Assembly: GCF_019430885.1 (NCBI RefSeq)
Contig: NZ_JAHYBZ010000003.1
Location: forward strand, 124,001 to 188,000
DNA length: 64,000 nt
Direction: 5' to 3'
Source: Roseomonas alba
GTDB taxonomy: Bacteria; Pseudomonadota; Alphaproteobacteria; Acetobacterales; Acetobacteraceae
Shown: piece after piece, positions 28,410 to 36,482 of the stretch
How the letters are laid out: the number at the start of each line of letters is the position of its first letter
How positions within the stretch are numbered: the first letter of the stretch is position 1
Made by a program: the position numbers and the translations under genes
The notes under the pieces: generated by a model
What the model was told of the DNA's origin: nothing
Databases searched by the model: none
The model's input: the letters and a program-made list of their open reading frames with translations, nothing else

Positions 28410-28750
28410 GGGGATGGGCTTTGCCCCTCCCCGGCCCCTCCCCACCAAAGGCCACAGGGCCTTTGGAAACCGATACTTGGCGCTAGACGCGGCGCTGCGT
28501 TCCGAGCGTCGCAAGACACGCGGTGCATGGCGCCTGGCCATATGTCTTGGCGCGGGGACGAAGGGCGGTTGCACGTCTTAACCTGGCGCCGGGCACAACT
28601 GCGGGAATGCCCGCCGAGACCCACTCTTGCGCACGAGGCGGCCCTCGAGGGCAATGCCGCCCACCGCGCCCGAGGCCAGGTGCCGGCCGGTCCAGGCCTC
28701 ACTGCGGCCTGGCGGGGTGAAGCTTGGAGAGGGGCGGCGCCCCTCTCCAA
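28410..28750. repeat. Paired-arm intergenic repeat, copy 1 (enlarged)
   Basis: This copy is about 341 bp against about 230 bp elsewhere. The left arm (a-type) has GGGGC/GCCCC-like palindromes, then AAAGGCC-ACAG-GGCCTTT near 28447-28464. The right arm (b-type) has CCAGGCC paired with GGCCTGG near 28692-28712, then GAGAGGGGC-GGC-GCCCCTCTC near 28727-28747. The extra 110 bp or so is in the middle and includes a second TTGGCGC-type segment, possibly a nested or partly duplicated unit. It fills the 497-bp gap between the chemotaxis gene and engB; the remaining flanks show no gene. Confidence 0.75.
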
Positions 28751-28824
28751 TCTTCGCACCGAGGGGAACTGTCCCGCTCGCCGCCCGACGCCACGGGTCA
28801 GCGGCGATGCTGCGCTCCCCGCTG

Positions 28825-29481
28825 CTAGACCGCGAGGGCCGCGATCTCCGCGCGGACATCCGGGATGCCCAGGCCGGTTTCGCTGCTGGTCACCAGCACC
28901 AGCGGGTGGGCGGCGGTGTGGCTGCGCGCGAGGGCCTTGGCTTCCTCGATACGCGCGGCAAGCTTCTGCGGACCGACATCGTCGGCCTTGGTCAGCACGA
29001 TCTGGAACGCGACCGCGGCGGTGTTGAGCAGGTCCATCGCGGCGCGGTCGGCGGACTTCGTCTCGATACGGGCATCGAGCAGCAGCATCACGCGCATCAG
29101 GTTCGGCCGGCCGCGCAGATAGTCGAACATCACGCCCTGCCAGTCGCGCTGCATGTCCTTCGATGCCTTGGCGTAGCCGTAGCCCGGCAGGTCGACCAGC
29201 GTCAGCCGGTCGGCGAGGTTGAAGAAGTTGAGCTGCCGCGTGCGCCCGGGCGTCTGGGACACGCGTGCCAGCGCCTTCTGCCCTGTCAACGCATTGATCA
29301 GCGAGGACTTGCCGACATTCGACCGCCCGCAGAAAGCGACCTCGGGCAGTCCCGGCTCAGGCAGCTGATCGGATTTCTGGGCTGCATAGAAGAAAGTGCA
29401 GGGCCGGGCGAACAGCAGGCGCCCCGCTTCGATGAGCGCGTCGCGCTCCGCTTCGTCCCGAGCCTCGGCGAGTCCGGTCAT
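28825..29481 (-). CDS. engB: Ribosome biogenesis GTPase EngB (YihA/YsxC)
   Basis: This 218-residue GTPase takes part in assembly of the large ribosomal subunit. Motifs: G1 GRSNVGKSSL near residue 52, the switch region QTPGRTRQLNFF near 75, G3 DLPGYG near 97, and G4 LTKADD near 165. Length and start at ATG 29481 match the family (about 200-215). It follows yidC in the usual alphaproteobacterial order, but a hairpin terminator at 29540-29575 lies between them, so engB may also have its own promoter in the 102-bp gap. Confidence 0.96.
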   Translation of the reverse strand: MTGLAEARDEAERDALIEAGRLLFARPCTFFYAAQKSDQLPEPGLPEVAFCGRSNVGKSSLINALTGQKALARVSQTPGRTRQLNFFNLADRLTLVDLPGYGYAKASKDMQRDWQGVMFDYLRGRPNLMRVMLLLDARIETKSADRAAMDLLNTAAVAFQIVLTKADDVGPQKLAARIEEAKALARSHTAAHPLVLVTSSETGLGIPDVRAEIAALAV

Positions 29482-29539
29482 GGGGTCCTCCGCCGGATGG
29501 GCAGCGTCCGGGGCGCTGGCGCGCTCTGGTGACAGACAG

Positions 29540-29575
29540 AAAAAGGAGGGGGTGCGGGGGAGTTCCCTCCCCCGC
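29540..29575 (-). terminator. Rho-independent-type terminator after yidC
   Basis: On the minus strand, GCGGGGGAG pairs with CTCCCCCGC across a GGAA loop (9-bp stem, GNRA-type loop). It is followed by a CCCCCTCC stretch and then TTTTT. It begins 8 nt after the yidC stop and ends 58 nt before the engB start, so it likely limits readthrough from yidC into engB. Confidence 0.7.
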
Positions 29576-29583
29576 CCTGCCCT

Positions 29584-31365
29584 TTACTTCGCGGCCTTGA
29601 CCGAAGTCTTCGCCGCCTTCGCCGCCGCCCGGTCGTGCCGCATGATGTAGTATTGCTGCGCGACCGACAGGGTGTTGTTCCACGCCCAGTAGATGATCAG
29701 TCCCGACGGCATGCTGGCCAGCATGAAGGTGAAGATGATCGGCATCCACTGGAAGATCTTCGCCTGGATCGGGTCGGGCGGCGGCGGGTTCAGCTTCTGC
29801 TGAACGAACATGGTGATACCCATGATCACCGCCCAGGCCGGCATGTGCAGCCAGTGGCTCCACTGTGCCGGGTCGAAGGGCAGCAGGCCGAACAGGTTGA
29901 ACAGGTTCGTCGGGTCCGGCGCGGACAGGTCGTGGATCCAGCCGAAGAAGGGCTGGTGCCGCATTTCGATGGTGACGAACAGCGCCTTGTAGAGAGCGAA
30001 GAAGACCGGGATCTGGATCAGGATGGGCAGGCAGCCGGAGGCGGGATTCACCTTCTCGGTCCGGTACAGCGCCATCATCTCCTGCTGCGCCTTCTGGGGG
30101 TCGTCCTTGTAGCGCTCCTTGATCTCCGTCATTTTTGGCGCGAGTGCCTTCATCCGCGCCATGGAATGGTAGGCCTTGTTGGCCAGCGGGAAGAAGGCCG
30201 CCTTGATCAGCACGGTGAAGATCAGGATGGCGACGCCGAAATTGCCGGTGAGGCGGAAGATCCAGTCGAGCGCCAGGAAGAACGGCTTCACTAGGAAGTA
30301 GAACCAGCCGAAGTCGATCGCCTTGTCGAAATCGGCGATGTGCAGCCGCTCCATGTAAGAATCGAGCAGGTGCACTTCCTTGGCACCGGCGAAGACGCGC
30401 GTCGCCGTCTGCGCGGTGGCGCCGGGGGCGACGGTGACGGGCTGCGGCGCGGCCATGTCGACCTGCCAGCGGTCGCCGGCGGTGCCGCCGCCGTCGTTGG
30501 AGAAGCGGTAGGCCGCGCGCAGCGTCTCGGTCGGCGAGGCCGGCATGACGGCGGCCAGCCAGTACTTGTCCGTGAAGCCGGCCCAGCCGCCGGTCGTGTC
30601 CTGCTCCAGCGCGATGCCGGAACGGCGCTGTGCCTCGGTCTCGGCGTTCTTGTAGGTGACCTCGTGCAGGCGGCCGTCGAGGACGCCGGTGAAGCCTTCA
30701 TGCAGGATGTAGAAGCCCGCGGTGGGGGGCGTGTGCTCGCGGCGGATGCGCGCCCAGGGCAGGACCGTGACGGCCTCGGTCCCGGTGTTCCGCACGCGCT
30801 GCTCGGCCGAGAACATGTACTGTTCGTCGAGCGAGAGCACGATTTCGAAGACCTGACCCTGGCCGTTGTCCCAGGACAGCGTAACCGGCGTGCCGGGCGC
30901 GAGGCGGTCGGCCGAGGCGGTCCAATCCGTCTCATTGTCCGGAACCCGGATATTCGCATTGCCCGCCGTCCAGCCCCACTGCGCGAAATAGGGGTTGGGA
31001 TCGGTGCGCGGGGCGAACAGCCGCACGCGCGGTGAATCCGGGGCGAGCGTCTCGCGATAGGTGGTGAGCACCAGGTCATCGAGGCGCGCACCGCGCAGGT
31101 TGATGCTGCCAGCGACGCGGGGGTTCTCGACGGGCAGGCGGGCGGCGGCCGCGCGCGGCGCGGCCGTGGTGGCCTCGGCCGCCGCACCCGGGGCTGCGGG
31201 CGCGCTTGCGGCAGGGCCAGGCGCGGGCGTCGCCGTGGTCGTCTGCGCCGGGGTGGATGGCAGCGATGTCGGCGTCGGCGGACGGGTCGCGCGATTGTAC
31301 ACGTCGAAGATCAGCAGGATGCCGATCGAGAGCGCGATCGCGGCGAAGAGGCGCTTCTGGTCCAT
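29584..31365 (-). CDS. yidC: Membrane protein insertase YidC
   Basis: This 593-residue protein inserts and folds inner-membrane proteins, alone or with SecYEG. It begins MDQKRLFAAIALSIGILLIF, the typical uncleaved first helix, followed by a Pro/Ala/Thr-rich linker to about residue 90, a large periplasmic domain to about 350, and the conserved five-helix OxaA core with PLANKAYHSMARMKALAPKM and NPASGCLPILIQIPVFFALY regions. The C-terminal tail is lysine-rich. It lies 11 nt after yidD. ATG 31365 was chosen over upstream frames that run into yidD. Confidence 0.97.
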   Translation of the reverse strand: MDQKRLFAAIALSIGILLIFDVYNRATRPPTPTSLPSTPAQTTTATPAPGPAASAPAAPGAAAEATTAAPRAAAARLPVENPRVAGSINLRGARLDDLVLTTYRETLAPDSPRVRLFAPRTDPNPYFAQWGWTAGNANIRVPDNETDWTASADRLAPGTPVTLSWDNGQGQVFEIVLSLDEQYMFSAEQRVRNTGTEAVTVLPWARIRREHTPPTAGFYILHEGFTGVLDGRLHEVTYKNAETEAQRRSGIALEQDTTGGWAGFTDKYWLAAVMPASPTETLRAAYRFSNDGGGTAGDRWQVDMAAPQPVTVAPGATAQTATRVFAGAKEVHLLDSYMERLHIADFDKAIDFGWFYFLVKPFFLALDWIFRLTGNFGVAILIFTVLIKAAFFPLANKAYHSMARMKALAPKMTEIKERYKDDPQKAQQEMMALYRTEKVNPASGCLPILIQIPVFFALYKALFVTIEMRHQPFFGWIHDLSAPDPTNLFNLFGLLPFDPAQWSHWLHMPAWAVIMGITMFVQQKLNPPPPDPIQAKIFQWMPIIFTFMLASMPSGLIIYWAWNNTLSVAQQYYIMRHDRAAAKAAKTSVKAAK

Positions 31366-31376
31366 CGGGAGGATTC

Positions 31377-31604
31377 TCAGCCTTTCGGCGGGACCGGGTC
31401 GTAGCCACCCGGGTTCCAGGGGTTGCAGCGCAGGATGCGCTTCGCGGTCATCAGGGTGCCGCGCGCCGCGCCATGGGTGGACAGGGCCTCGAGCGCGTAG
31501 TCGCTGCAGGAGGGATAGAAGCGGCAATGACTGCCGATGACGCCGCGCAGCGTGTAGCGATAGGCGTGGACGCAGCCCTTCAGCGCGACGGCGGCGGCGG
31601 TCAT
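31377..31604 (-). CDS. yidD: Membrane protein insertion efficiency factor YidD
   Basis: This 75-residue protein assists YidC-dependent membrane insertion. The family pattern is clear: [15 protein letters not shown] (residues 27-41), then [17 protein letters not shown] to the C-terminus, with the three conserved cysteines. The ATG at 31602-31604 overlaps the rnpA stop as ATGA. It holds its usual place between rnpA and yidC. Confidence 0.96.
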   Translation of the reverse strand: MTAAAVALKGCVHAYRYTLRGVIGSHCRFYPSCSDYALEALSTHGAARGTLMTAKRILRCNPWNPGGYDPVPPKG

Positions 31605-31975
31605 GGGAGCACCCCCGCCTGCTTCAGCGCGCCGCGCAGATCGCCGATGAGCTGCCCGAAGGGGCGCGCGCCCGTGGCGTCGCGCCCGATGAGCACGAGG
31701 TCCCAGCCATCGAGGCCGAGACCCGGCAGGGTCAGCCGCGCGGCTTCCTTCAGCCGGCGCCGGGCGCGGTTGCGCACGACGGCATTGCCGACCTTCTTCG
31801 TCACGGTGAAGCCGAGGCGCACGGTGCCGGGCTCGGTCGCCAGGGCCTGGAGCACCAGGCCGGGCCGAGCGGCACGCTTGCCGCGCGATGCGGCGCGCAG
31901 GAAGTCCCGGCGCTTCTTCAGCCGGCCGGCGGGCGCGCCCGCATGGGGCGGGGCCGGGTCGGCGCTGCCCGACAT
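31601..31975 (-). CDS. rnpA: Ribonuclease P protein component RnpA
   Basis: This 124-residue basic protein helps the RNase P RNA bind precursor tRNA leaders. Seen: the N-terminal [18 protein letters not shown] segment, [17 protein letters not shown], and the [11 protein letters not shown] box (the conserved RNR motif). Start was set at ATG 31975; earlier in-frame codons run into rpmH. About 25 nt separate it from rpmH, the standard neighbour. Confidence 0.94.
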   Translation of the reverse strand: MSGSADPAPPHAGAPAGRLKKRRDFLRAASRGKRAARPGLVLQALATEPGTVRLGFTVTKKVGNAVVRNRARRRLKEAARLTLPGLGLDGWDLVLIGRDATGARPFGQLIGDLRGALKQAGVLP

Positions 31976-32000
31976 GCGACGGTCCGCGCGGCGGAAAGGG

Positions 32001-32135
32001 TCAGGCCGAAAGGCGCTTGCGGCCCTTGGCGCGACGGTTCGCCAGCACGTTGCGGCCGCCGACGGTCGCCATGCGGGAACGGAAGCCATGCCGGCGCTTC
32101 CGGACAAGCTTCGAGGGCTGGTAGGTACGCTTCAC
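32001..32135 (-). CDS. rpmH: 50S ribosomal protein L34 (GTG start)
   Basis: This 44-residue protein is a near-textbook bacterial L34: [20 protein letters not shown], then [19 protein letters not shown]. The start is GTG at 32133-32135, with AGGAG about 8 nt upstream; there is no suitable ATG. It is first in the rpmH-rnpA-yidD-yidC operon. The promoter should lie in the 149-bp spacer shared with the divergent TVP38 gene. Confidence 0.97.
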   Translation of the reverse strand: MKRTYQPSKLVRKRRHGFRSRMATVGGRNVLANRRAKGRKRLSA

Positions 32136-32284
32136 GACAAGTCTCCTGAAACTCGATGCCGGCCCGCCGGCAACGATGCCAACAGGACGCACCGGCGGAC
32201 CCCTACCCAAAAGGGGCGCCCCGGCGAGGGGCGGAGGTATAGGGAGCAGTCTTGCCGGACGTCAACCGCGGAGCCGCGTCTTTC

Positions 32285-32995
32285 ATGAAACGAAGAGCGA
32301 CACGGCGGATCCTGCGCCTCTGGCCGATCGGTGTGATCACGGCGCTGGTCGCGGCGGCCTGGGCGTCGGGGCTGGCAGGACTGCTGTCGCTCGATACGCT
32401 GGCGGCACGACAGGCAGCGCTGACGGGGCTGGTCGCGGCGCATCCGGTGCTGACCGGCGGCGCCTATGTCGCGATCTATGTCGTGACGGTCACGCTCAGC
32501 CTGCCCGGGGCGGTGGTGCTGACCCTGGCGGGCGGCCTGCTCTTCGGCGTCTGGGTCGGGACCGCCCTGACGGTGCTCGGAGCCACCATAGGGGCAGCGC
32601 TGCTGTTCCTGGCGGCGCGCTCAGCCCTCGCACCGCTGGTCATCGGCCGGGCGGCTGCCTTCGTGGACCGGCTGCGGCCGGGGCTGGAACGCGACGGCTT
32701 CTTCTACCTGCTGACCCTGCGGCTGATCCCGGTGGTGCCCTTCTGGCTGCTGAACCTGGTCCCGGCGCTGGTCGGAATGCCCTTCCGCGCGTATCTGGCG
32801 GCGACGGCGATCGGCATCGTCCCGGGCACGGCGGTCTTCGCCGGTATCGGGGCGGGCCTGGGCGGGGTGCTGGCCGCGGGCGGCCGGCCCGGTCCGGGGG
32901 ATCTGCTGACGCCGGGGATCCTGCTGCCCCTGTCGGGCCTGGCAGCGTTGTCCCTGCTGGGGACCTGGTGGCGGAGAAGGAATCGCGATGCCTGA
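32285..32995 (+). CDS. TVP38/TMEM64 family (DedA-related) membrane protein
   Basis: This 236-residue inner-membrane protein has about six hydrophobic segments and the SNARE-associated/VTT domain: LSLPGAVVLTLAGGLLFG near residue 72, and FFYLLTLRLIPVVPFWLLN near 140. Family members are thought to scramble or transport lipids. I chose ATG 32285 over the 11-residues-longer TTG start because the protein then begins with the basic stretch MKRRATRRI before helix 1. It overlaps the next gene by 8 nt, so both are translated together. Confidence 0.87.
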   Translation: MKRRATRRILRLWPIGVITALVAAAWASGLAGLLSLDTLAARQAALTGLVAAHPVLTGGAYVAIYVVTVTLSLPGAVVLTLAGGLLFGVWVGTALTVLGATIGAALLFLAARSALAPLVIGRAAAFVDRLRPGLERDGFFYLLTLRLIPVVPFWLLNLVPALVGMPFRAYLAATAIGIVPGTAVFAGIGAGLGGVLAAGGRPGPGDLLTPGILLPLSGLAALSLLGTWWRRRNRDA

Positions 32996-34415
32996 TGTCG
33001 ATGTGGCGGTGATCGGCGCCGGGGCGGCGGGGCTCTCGGTGGCAGCGATCGCGGCGGGACTCGGCCTCAGGGTCGCCCTGTTCGAACGCGGGCGGATGGG
33101 GGGCGACTGCCTCAACACCGGCTGCGTGCCCTCCAAGGCACTGCTGGCGGCCGCGAAGGCCGCCGAGGACGCGCGCCGAGCCCATCGCTTCGGCATCCGC
33201 CTCCCGGAGCCGGAGATCGACTGGGACGGGGTGCGCGCCCATGTCGCCGGGGCCATCGCCGCCATCGCGCCGAACGATTCCGAGGAACGCTATCGCGGCA
33301 TGGGTGCGATGGTGGTGCGGGCCTCCGCCCGCTTCGCCGAGCGCGACGTGATCGAGGCCGGCGGCCGGCGATTCCATTTCCGCCGTGCCGTGGTCGCAGC
33401 CGGATCGTCCCCGGTCATCCCGCCCCTGCCCGGCCTGTCCGAGGTGCCCTTCCTGACCCATGAGACGCTGTTCGACCTGCCCGAATGCCCCGGCCATCTG
33501 CTGATCCTGGGCGGCGGACCGATCGGGCTGGAGATGGCGCAGGCCCATGCGCGGCTCGGCAGCCGGGTGACTGTGGTGGAATCGGCGGCCATCGTCGGTC
33601 GCGACGACCCGGAATGCATCCGGCCGGTGCGCGAAGCCCTCGCGGCCGACGGCGTGACGCTGCTCGAGGGCACCCGCGCCGTCGCCACCGAACCGGATGT
33701 GGACGGCGTGGCGCTGATCCTGGAGGACGGCACGCGGCTCACCGGGACGCATCTGCTGCTGGCCGTCGGGCGGCAACCACGGCTTGCCGGACTGGACCTG
33801 GAGGCGGCCGCAGTCCAGGCGTCCCCGCGCGGCGTGATCACCGACCGTTCCCTGCGTTCCGTCTCCAACCGCCGGGTCTATGCCGCGGGCGACATCGCCG
33901 ATCCCGAAGGCCTCGGGCCGCGTGCCTTCACCCATGTCTGTTCCCAACACGCGGCGCTGATCGCGCGCGCCATGCTGTTCCGCCTGCCCGCGCGGCTCAG
34001 CTATGACGCCCTGCCGCGGGTGACTTACACCGACCCCTGCATCGCCCAGATCGGCCCCACCGAGGCCGATCTGCGCGCCGGCGGCCACACCGGCCTGACC
34101 GTGCTGCGTTGGCCGCTCGACGAGAATGATCGCCTTGTCGCGGAAGGCCGCGCTGGCGGGCTGGTGAAGCTGACGGTGGACCGGAAGGGGAAGCTGCTCG
34201 GCGCCTCCCTGGTCGGGCCCGGAGTCGACGAGATGGCCGGGATCTTCACCCTGATGATCGGGCGGCGGCTGCCGCTATCGGTCCTGGCCGGGGCGGTGAT
34301 GCCGTATCCAACGGCGCAGGAGGCCGCGAAGCGGGCGGCTGGCGAATTCTTCACGCCGAAGCTGCTCTCCCCACCAGTGAAGCGGGTCGTAGGCTGGCTG
34401 ATGCGGCTGCCTTGA
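32988..34415 (+). CDS. FAD-dependent pyridine nucleotide-disulfide oxidoreductase (mercuric reductase-like)
   Basis: This 475-residue flavoprotein has an N-terminal FAD site (VIGAGAAGLS), the redox-active pair GGDCLNTGCVPSKAL near residues 38-52, a NAD(P) site LILGGGPIGLE near 172, and a dimerisation domain. In place of the catalytic HPTxxE of dihydrolipoamide dehydrogenase it reads YPTAQE near 440, so the histidine is missing and it is unlikely to be a lipoamide dehydrogenase. No second metal-binding domain (MerA type) is present. It overlaps the TVP38 gene by 8 nt; this pairing recurs in other bacteria. Confidence 0.85.
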   Translation: MPDVDVAVIGAGAAGLSVAAIAAGLGLRVALFERGRMGGDCLNTGCVPSKALLAAAKAAEDARRAHRFGIRLPEPEIDWDGVRAHVAGAIAAIAPNDSEERYRGMGAMVVRASARFAERDVIEAGGRRFHFRRAVVAAGSSPVIPPLPGLSEVPFLTHETLFDLPECPGHLLILGGGPIGLEMAQAHARLGSRVTVVESAAIVGRDDPECIRPVREALAADGVTLLEGTRAVATEPDVDGVALILEDGTRLTGTHLLLAVGRQPRLAGLDLEAAAVQASPRGVITDRSLRSVSNRRVYAAGDIADPEGLGPRAFTHVCSQHAALIARAMLFRLPARLSYDALPRVTYTDPCIAQIGPTEADLRAGGHTGLTVLRWPLDENDRLVAEGRAGGLVKLTVDRKGKLLGASLVGPGVDEMAGIFTLMIGRRLPLSVLAGAVMPYPTAQEAAKRAAGEFFTPKLLSPPVKRVVGWLMRLP

Positions 34416-34462
34416 GCCGGCGACCGCCCGGCGCCTGTCGAGAAGGGCCAGGCGGCCTTGGA

Positions 34463-34554
34463 GCATTTTCCGCACACGCTGGATCGGCACCAGCCCACCC
34501 ATCCAGGATACTGCCGTTGGGGGGCCGGGCTGGTGCCGTTCGACCGGAAAATGC
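34463..34554. repeat. Nested perfect palindrome between convergent genes
   Basis: Outer arms GCATTTTCCG (34463-34472) and CGGAAAATGC (34545-34554) enclose inner arms GGCACCAGCCC (34486-34496) and GGGCTGGTGCC (34527-34537). All pairs are exact. It ends 1 nt before the stop codon of the leftward gene and 48 nt after the stop of the rightward flavoprotein gene. It could be a bidirectional terminator or a short mobile palindromic unit. It shares no sequence with the 230-bp repeats. Confidence 0.75.
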
Positions 34555-34555
34555 A

Positions 34556-34951
34556 CTACGGGCAGCGGCTGATCTCGATCCGTGCCAGCACCCGCGCCGG
34601 CTCGTCCTTCGCGCGGTATTCATAGACGAACACCACGCCTTCCCGCAGGGCGTTGCGCATCGGCTCCGCCGAGCAGACCACGCGCTCGAGGCTCCGGCGC
34701 TGCTGATCCACCTCCACCGGGACTTCCCTCAGCAGGCGGTAGACATAGATCATGCGCCGCCCGTCGGCCCGGGCTTCCATGAGCTCGGTCGCGTCGTCGA
34801 TCCGCCGGGGAAAGGGACGCATCGCCTCGACGGCATCCTGCAATTGCCGCTCGACCTCGCGACCATCGCTCGGCCAGAAGAAAAGGGCGGCCAGCCCGGC
34901 GACGCCAAGGGCACACAAGCCAGCGATCAGGATGCGACGGGGTGTCCACAT
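34556..34951 (-). CDS. Hypothetical protein with one N-terminal membrane segment
   Basis: I do not recognise this 131-residue protein. It starts MWTPRRILIAGLCALGVAGL, one membrane anchor or signal (residues 6-26), followed by a soluble part rich in arginine and glutamate. Near the C-terminus are two cysteines (in VVCSAEP and EISRCP), which could form a disulfide in the periplasm, and a YVYRLLREV/VYEYRAK pattern suggesting beta strands. It converges with the flavoprotein gene and is divergent from tarD. No function is inferred. Confidence 0.7.
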   Translation of the reverse strand: MWTPRRILIAGLCALGVAGLAALFFWPSDGREVERQLQDAVEAMRPFPRRIDDATELMEARADGRRMIYVYRLLREVPVEVDQQRRSLERVVCSAEPMRNALREGVVFVYEYRAKDEPARVLARIEISRCP

Positions 34952-35032
34952 GCCGCCGAGCTAGGCCGCCTCGCGTTTGCGCGCAAGCCGGGCCGCGGCT
35001 AGGAAGCCGCGTCAGGCTTGAGGACGTCCAGC

Positions 35033-36211
35033 ATGCGCATCGCCTCCATCCGCCAGGGCGTCGTGCCCATCAGCAGCGCCATTGCCAACGCCTATATCGA
35101 CTTCTCCAAGATGACCGCCTCAGTGGTCGCCATCACGATCGAGGACGGCGCCGGCCGCAGCGCCACCGGCTACGGCTTCAACTCAAACGGCCGCTATGCG
35201 CAGCCCGGGCTGCTCACCGAACGCTTCGTCCCCAGGCTGGAATCCTGCCCTGAGGGCATGCTCGCCAACGCCGATGGCAGCCTGAATGTCGCCGGCGCCT
35301 GGGCCGCCATGATGCGCAACGAGAAGCCCGGCGGGCATGGCGAACGCTCGGTCGCAGTGGGCGTGCTCGACATGGCTTTGTGGGATGCCGCGGCGAAGCT
35401 GGAGAGCAAGCCGCTATGGCGCCTGCTGGCGGACCGCTTTCGCGGCGGCGAGGCCGATGACAGCGCCTGGATCTACGCCGCCGGCGGCTACTACTACCCC
35501 GGCAAGGACATCGAAGCCCTGGTCGAGGAGATGAAGCGTTATCTCGGCCTCGGCTACACCACGGTGAAGATGAAGATCGGCGGCGCGCCCGGTACCGCCA
35601 TCAAGGACGCGCTGCGCGAGGACATGACCCGCATCGAGGCGGTGCTGAAACTGCTTGGCGGCGACGGGCCTCGGCTCGCGGTCGACGTGAACGGCCGCTT
35701 CGGGCTGCATGCCGCGCTCGCCTATGCCGCGGCGCTCGAACCGCTGAAGCTGCGTTGGTACGAGGAACCGCTCGACCCGCTGGACTACGCGACGCATGCG
35801 ACGCTCGCCGAGCACTACGCCCCGCCGTTGGCGACCGGCGAGAACCTGTTCTCCATGCAGGATGCGCGCAACCTGATCCGCCATGGCGGGCTGCGCCCCG
35901 ATCGCGACATCCTGCAATTCGACCCGGCGCTGTCCTATGGGCTGGTGGAATACCTCCGCACGCTGGAAATGCTGCAGCTCCATGGCTGGTCGCCGCGCCG
36001 CTGCGTGCCGCATGGCGGGCACCAGTTCGCGCTGAACATCGCGGTCGGGCTCGGCCTGGGCGGCAACGAATCCTACCCGGAGGTCTTCGCGCCCTTCGGC
36101 GGCTTCGCGACCGACACGCCGGTGATCGACGGGCGCATCCGCATGCCGGATGTGCCGGGCATCGGGTTCGAGGCGAAGAACGATCTGTGGGCCGTACTGA
36201 AGGACCTGTGA
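35033..36211 (+). CDS. tarD: D(-)-tartrate dehydratase
   Basis: This 392-residue enolase-superfamily enzyme closely resembles Bradyrhizobium TarD, which dehydrates D(-)-tartrate to oxaloacetate. Matching segments: VGYGFNSNGRY-like GYGFNSNGRYAQ near residue 45, NEKPGGHGERSVAVG near 95, YAAGGYYYPGKD near 150, the TVKMKIGGAP motif with the catalytic lysine near 183, VDVNGRF and WYEE metal ligands, and CVPHGGHQFALN with the catalytic histidine. ATG 35033 is preferred over TTG 35018. It seems to stand alone; the next gene lies past a 230-bp repeat. Confidence 0.9.
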   Translation: MRIASIRQGVVPISSAIANAYIDFSKMTASVVAITIEDGAGRSATGYGFNSNGRYAQPGLLTERFVPRLESCPEGMLANADGSLNVAGAWAAMMRNEKPGGHGERSVAVGVLDMALWDAAAKLESKPLWRLLADRFRGGEADDSAWIYAAGGYYYPGKDIEALVEEMKRYLGLGYTTVKMKIGGAPGTAIKDALREDMTRIEAVLKLLGGDGPRLAVDVNGRFGLHAALAYAAALEPLKLRWYEEPLDPLDYATHATLAEHYAPPLATGENLFSMQDARNLIRHGGLRPDRDILQFDPALSYGLVEYLRTLEMLQLHGWSPRRCVPHGGHQFALNIAVGLGLGGNESYPEVFAPFGGFATDTPVIDGRIRMPDVPGIGFEAKNDLWAVLKDL

Positions 36212-36243
36212 CGCGGGCGGCGCACCGTCCTGGGCTGGGGAAC

Positions 36244-36470
36244 CGGGCGGGGCCCTGCCCCTCCCGGACCCTCCCCGCCAAAGGCCGAAAGGCCTTTGGA
36301 AACCTCGACTTGGCACCGTGCGCCACGGGCAGAATGGCGCCGAGACCCGCCCTTGCGCACAAAACGTGCTTGGCGGGGGCAGCAAGCCCGCCGCGCCGAG
36401 CGCCAAGTGACAGCGGTCCAGGGGCTCCAAGCCCCTGGCGGGGTGGTTTGGAGGGGCAGAGCCCCTCCAA
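36244..36470. repeat. Paired-arm intergenic repeat, copy 2 (reference copy, 227 bp)
   Basis: Left arm (a-type): a GGGGC-CCT-GCCCC palindrome, CCTCCCCGCC, then AAAGGCC-GAAA-GGCCTTT at 36280-36297. Right arm (b-type), read inwards on the minus strand: GGAGGGGC-TCT-GCCCCTCC (36450-36468), AAACCACCCCGCC, then a CCAGGGGC/GCCCCTGG hairpin. The two arms are diverged inverted copies of each other. The centre contains ACTTGGC, CGCCGAGACCCGCC, TTGCGCAC and GCGCCAAGT. It starts 33 nt after tarD and ends 12 nt before the methyltransferase start. Confidence 0.88.
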
Positions 36471-36482
36471 CTCCCACCGCGC

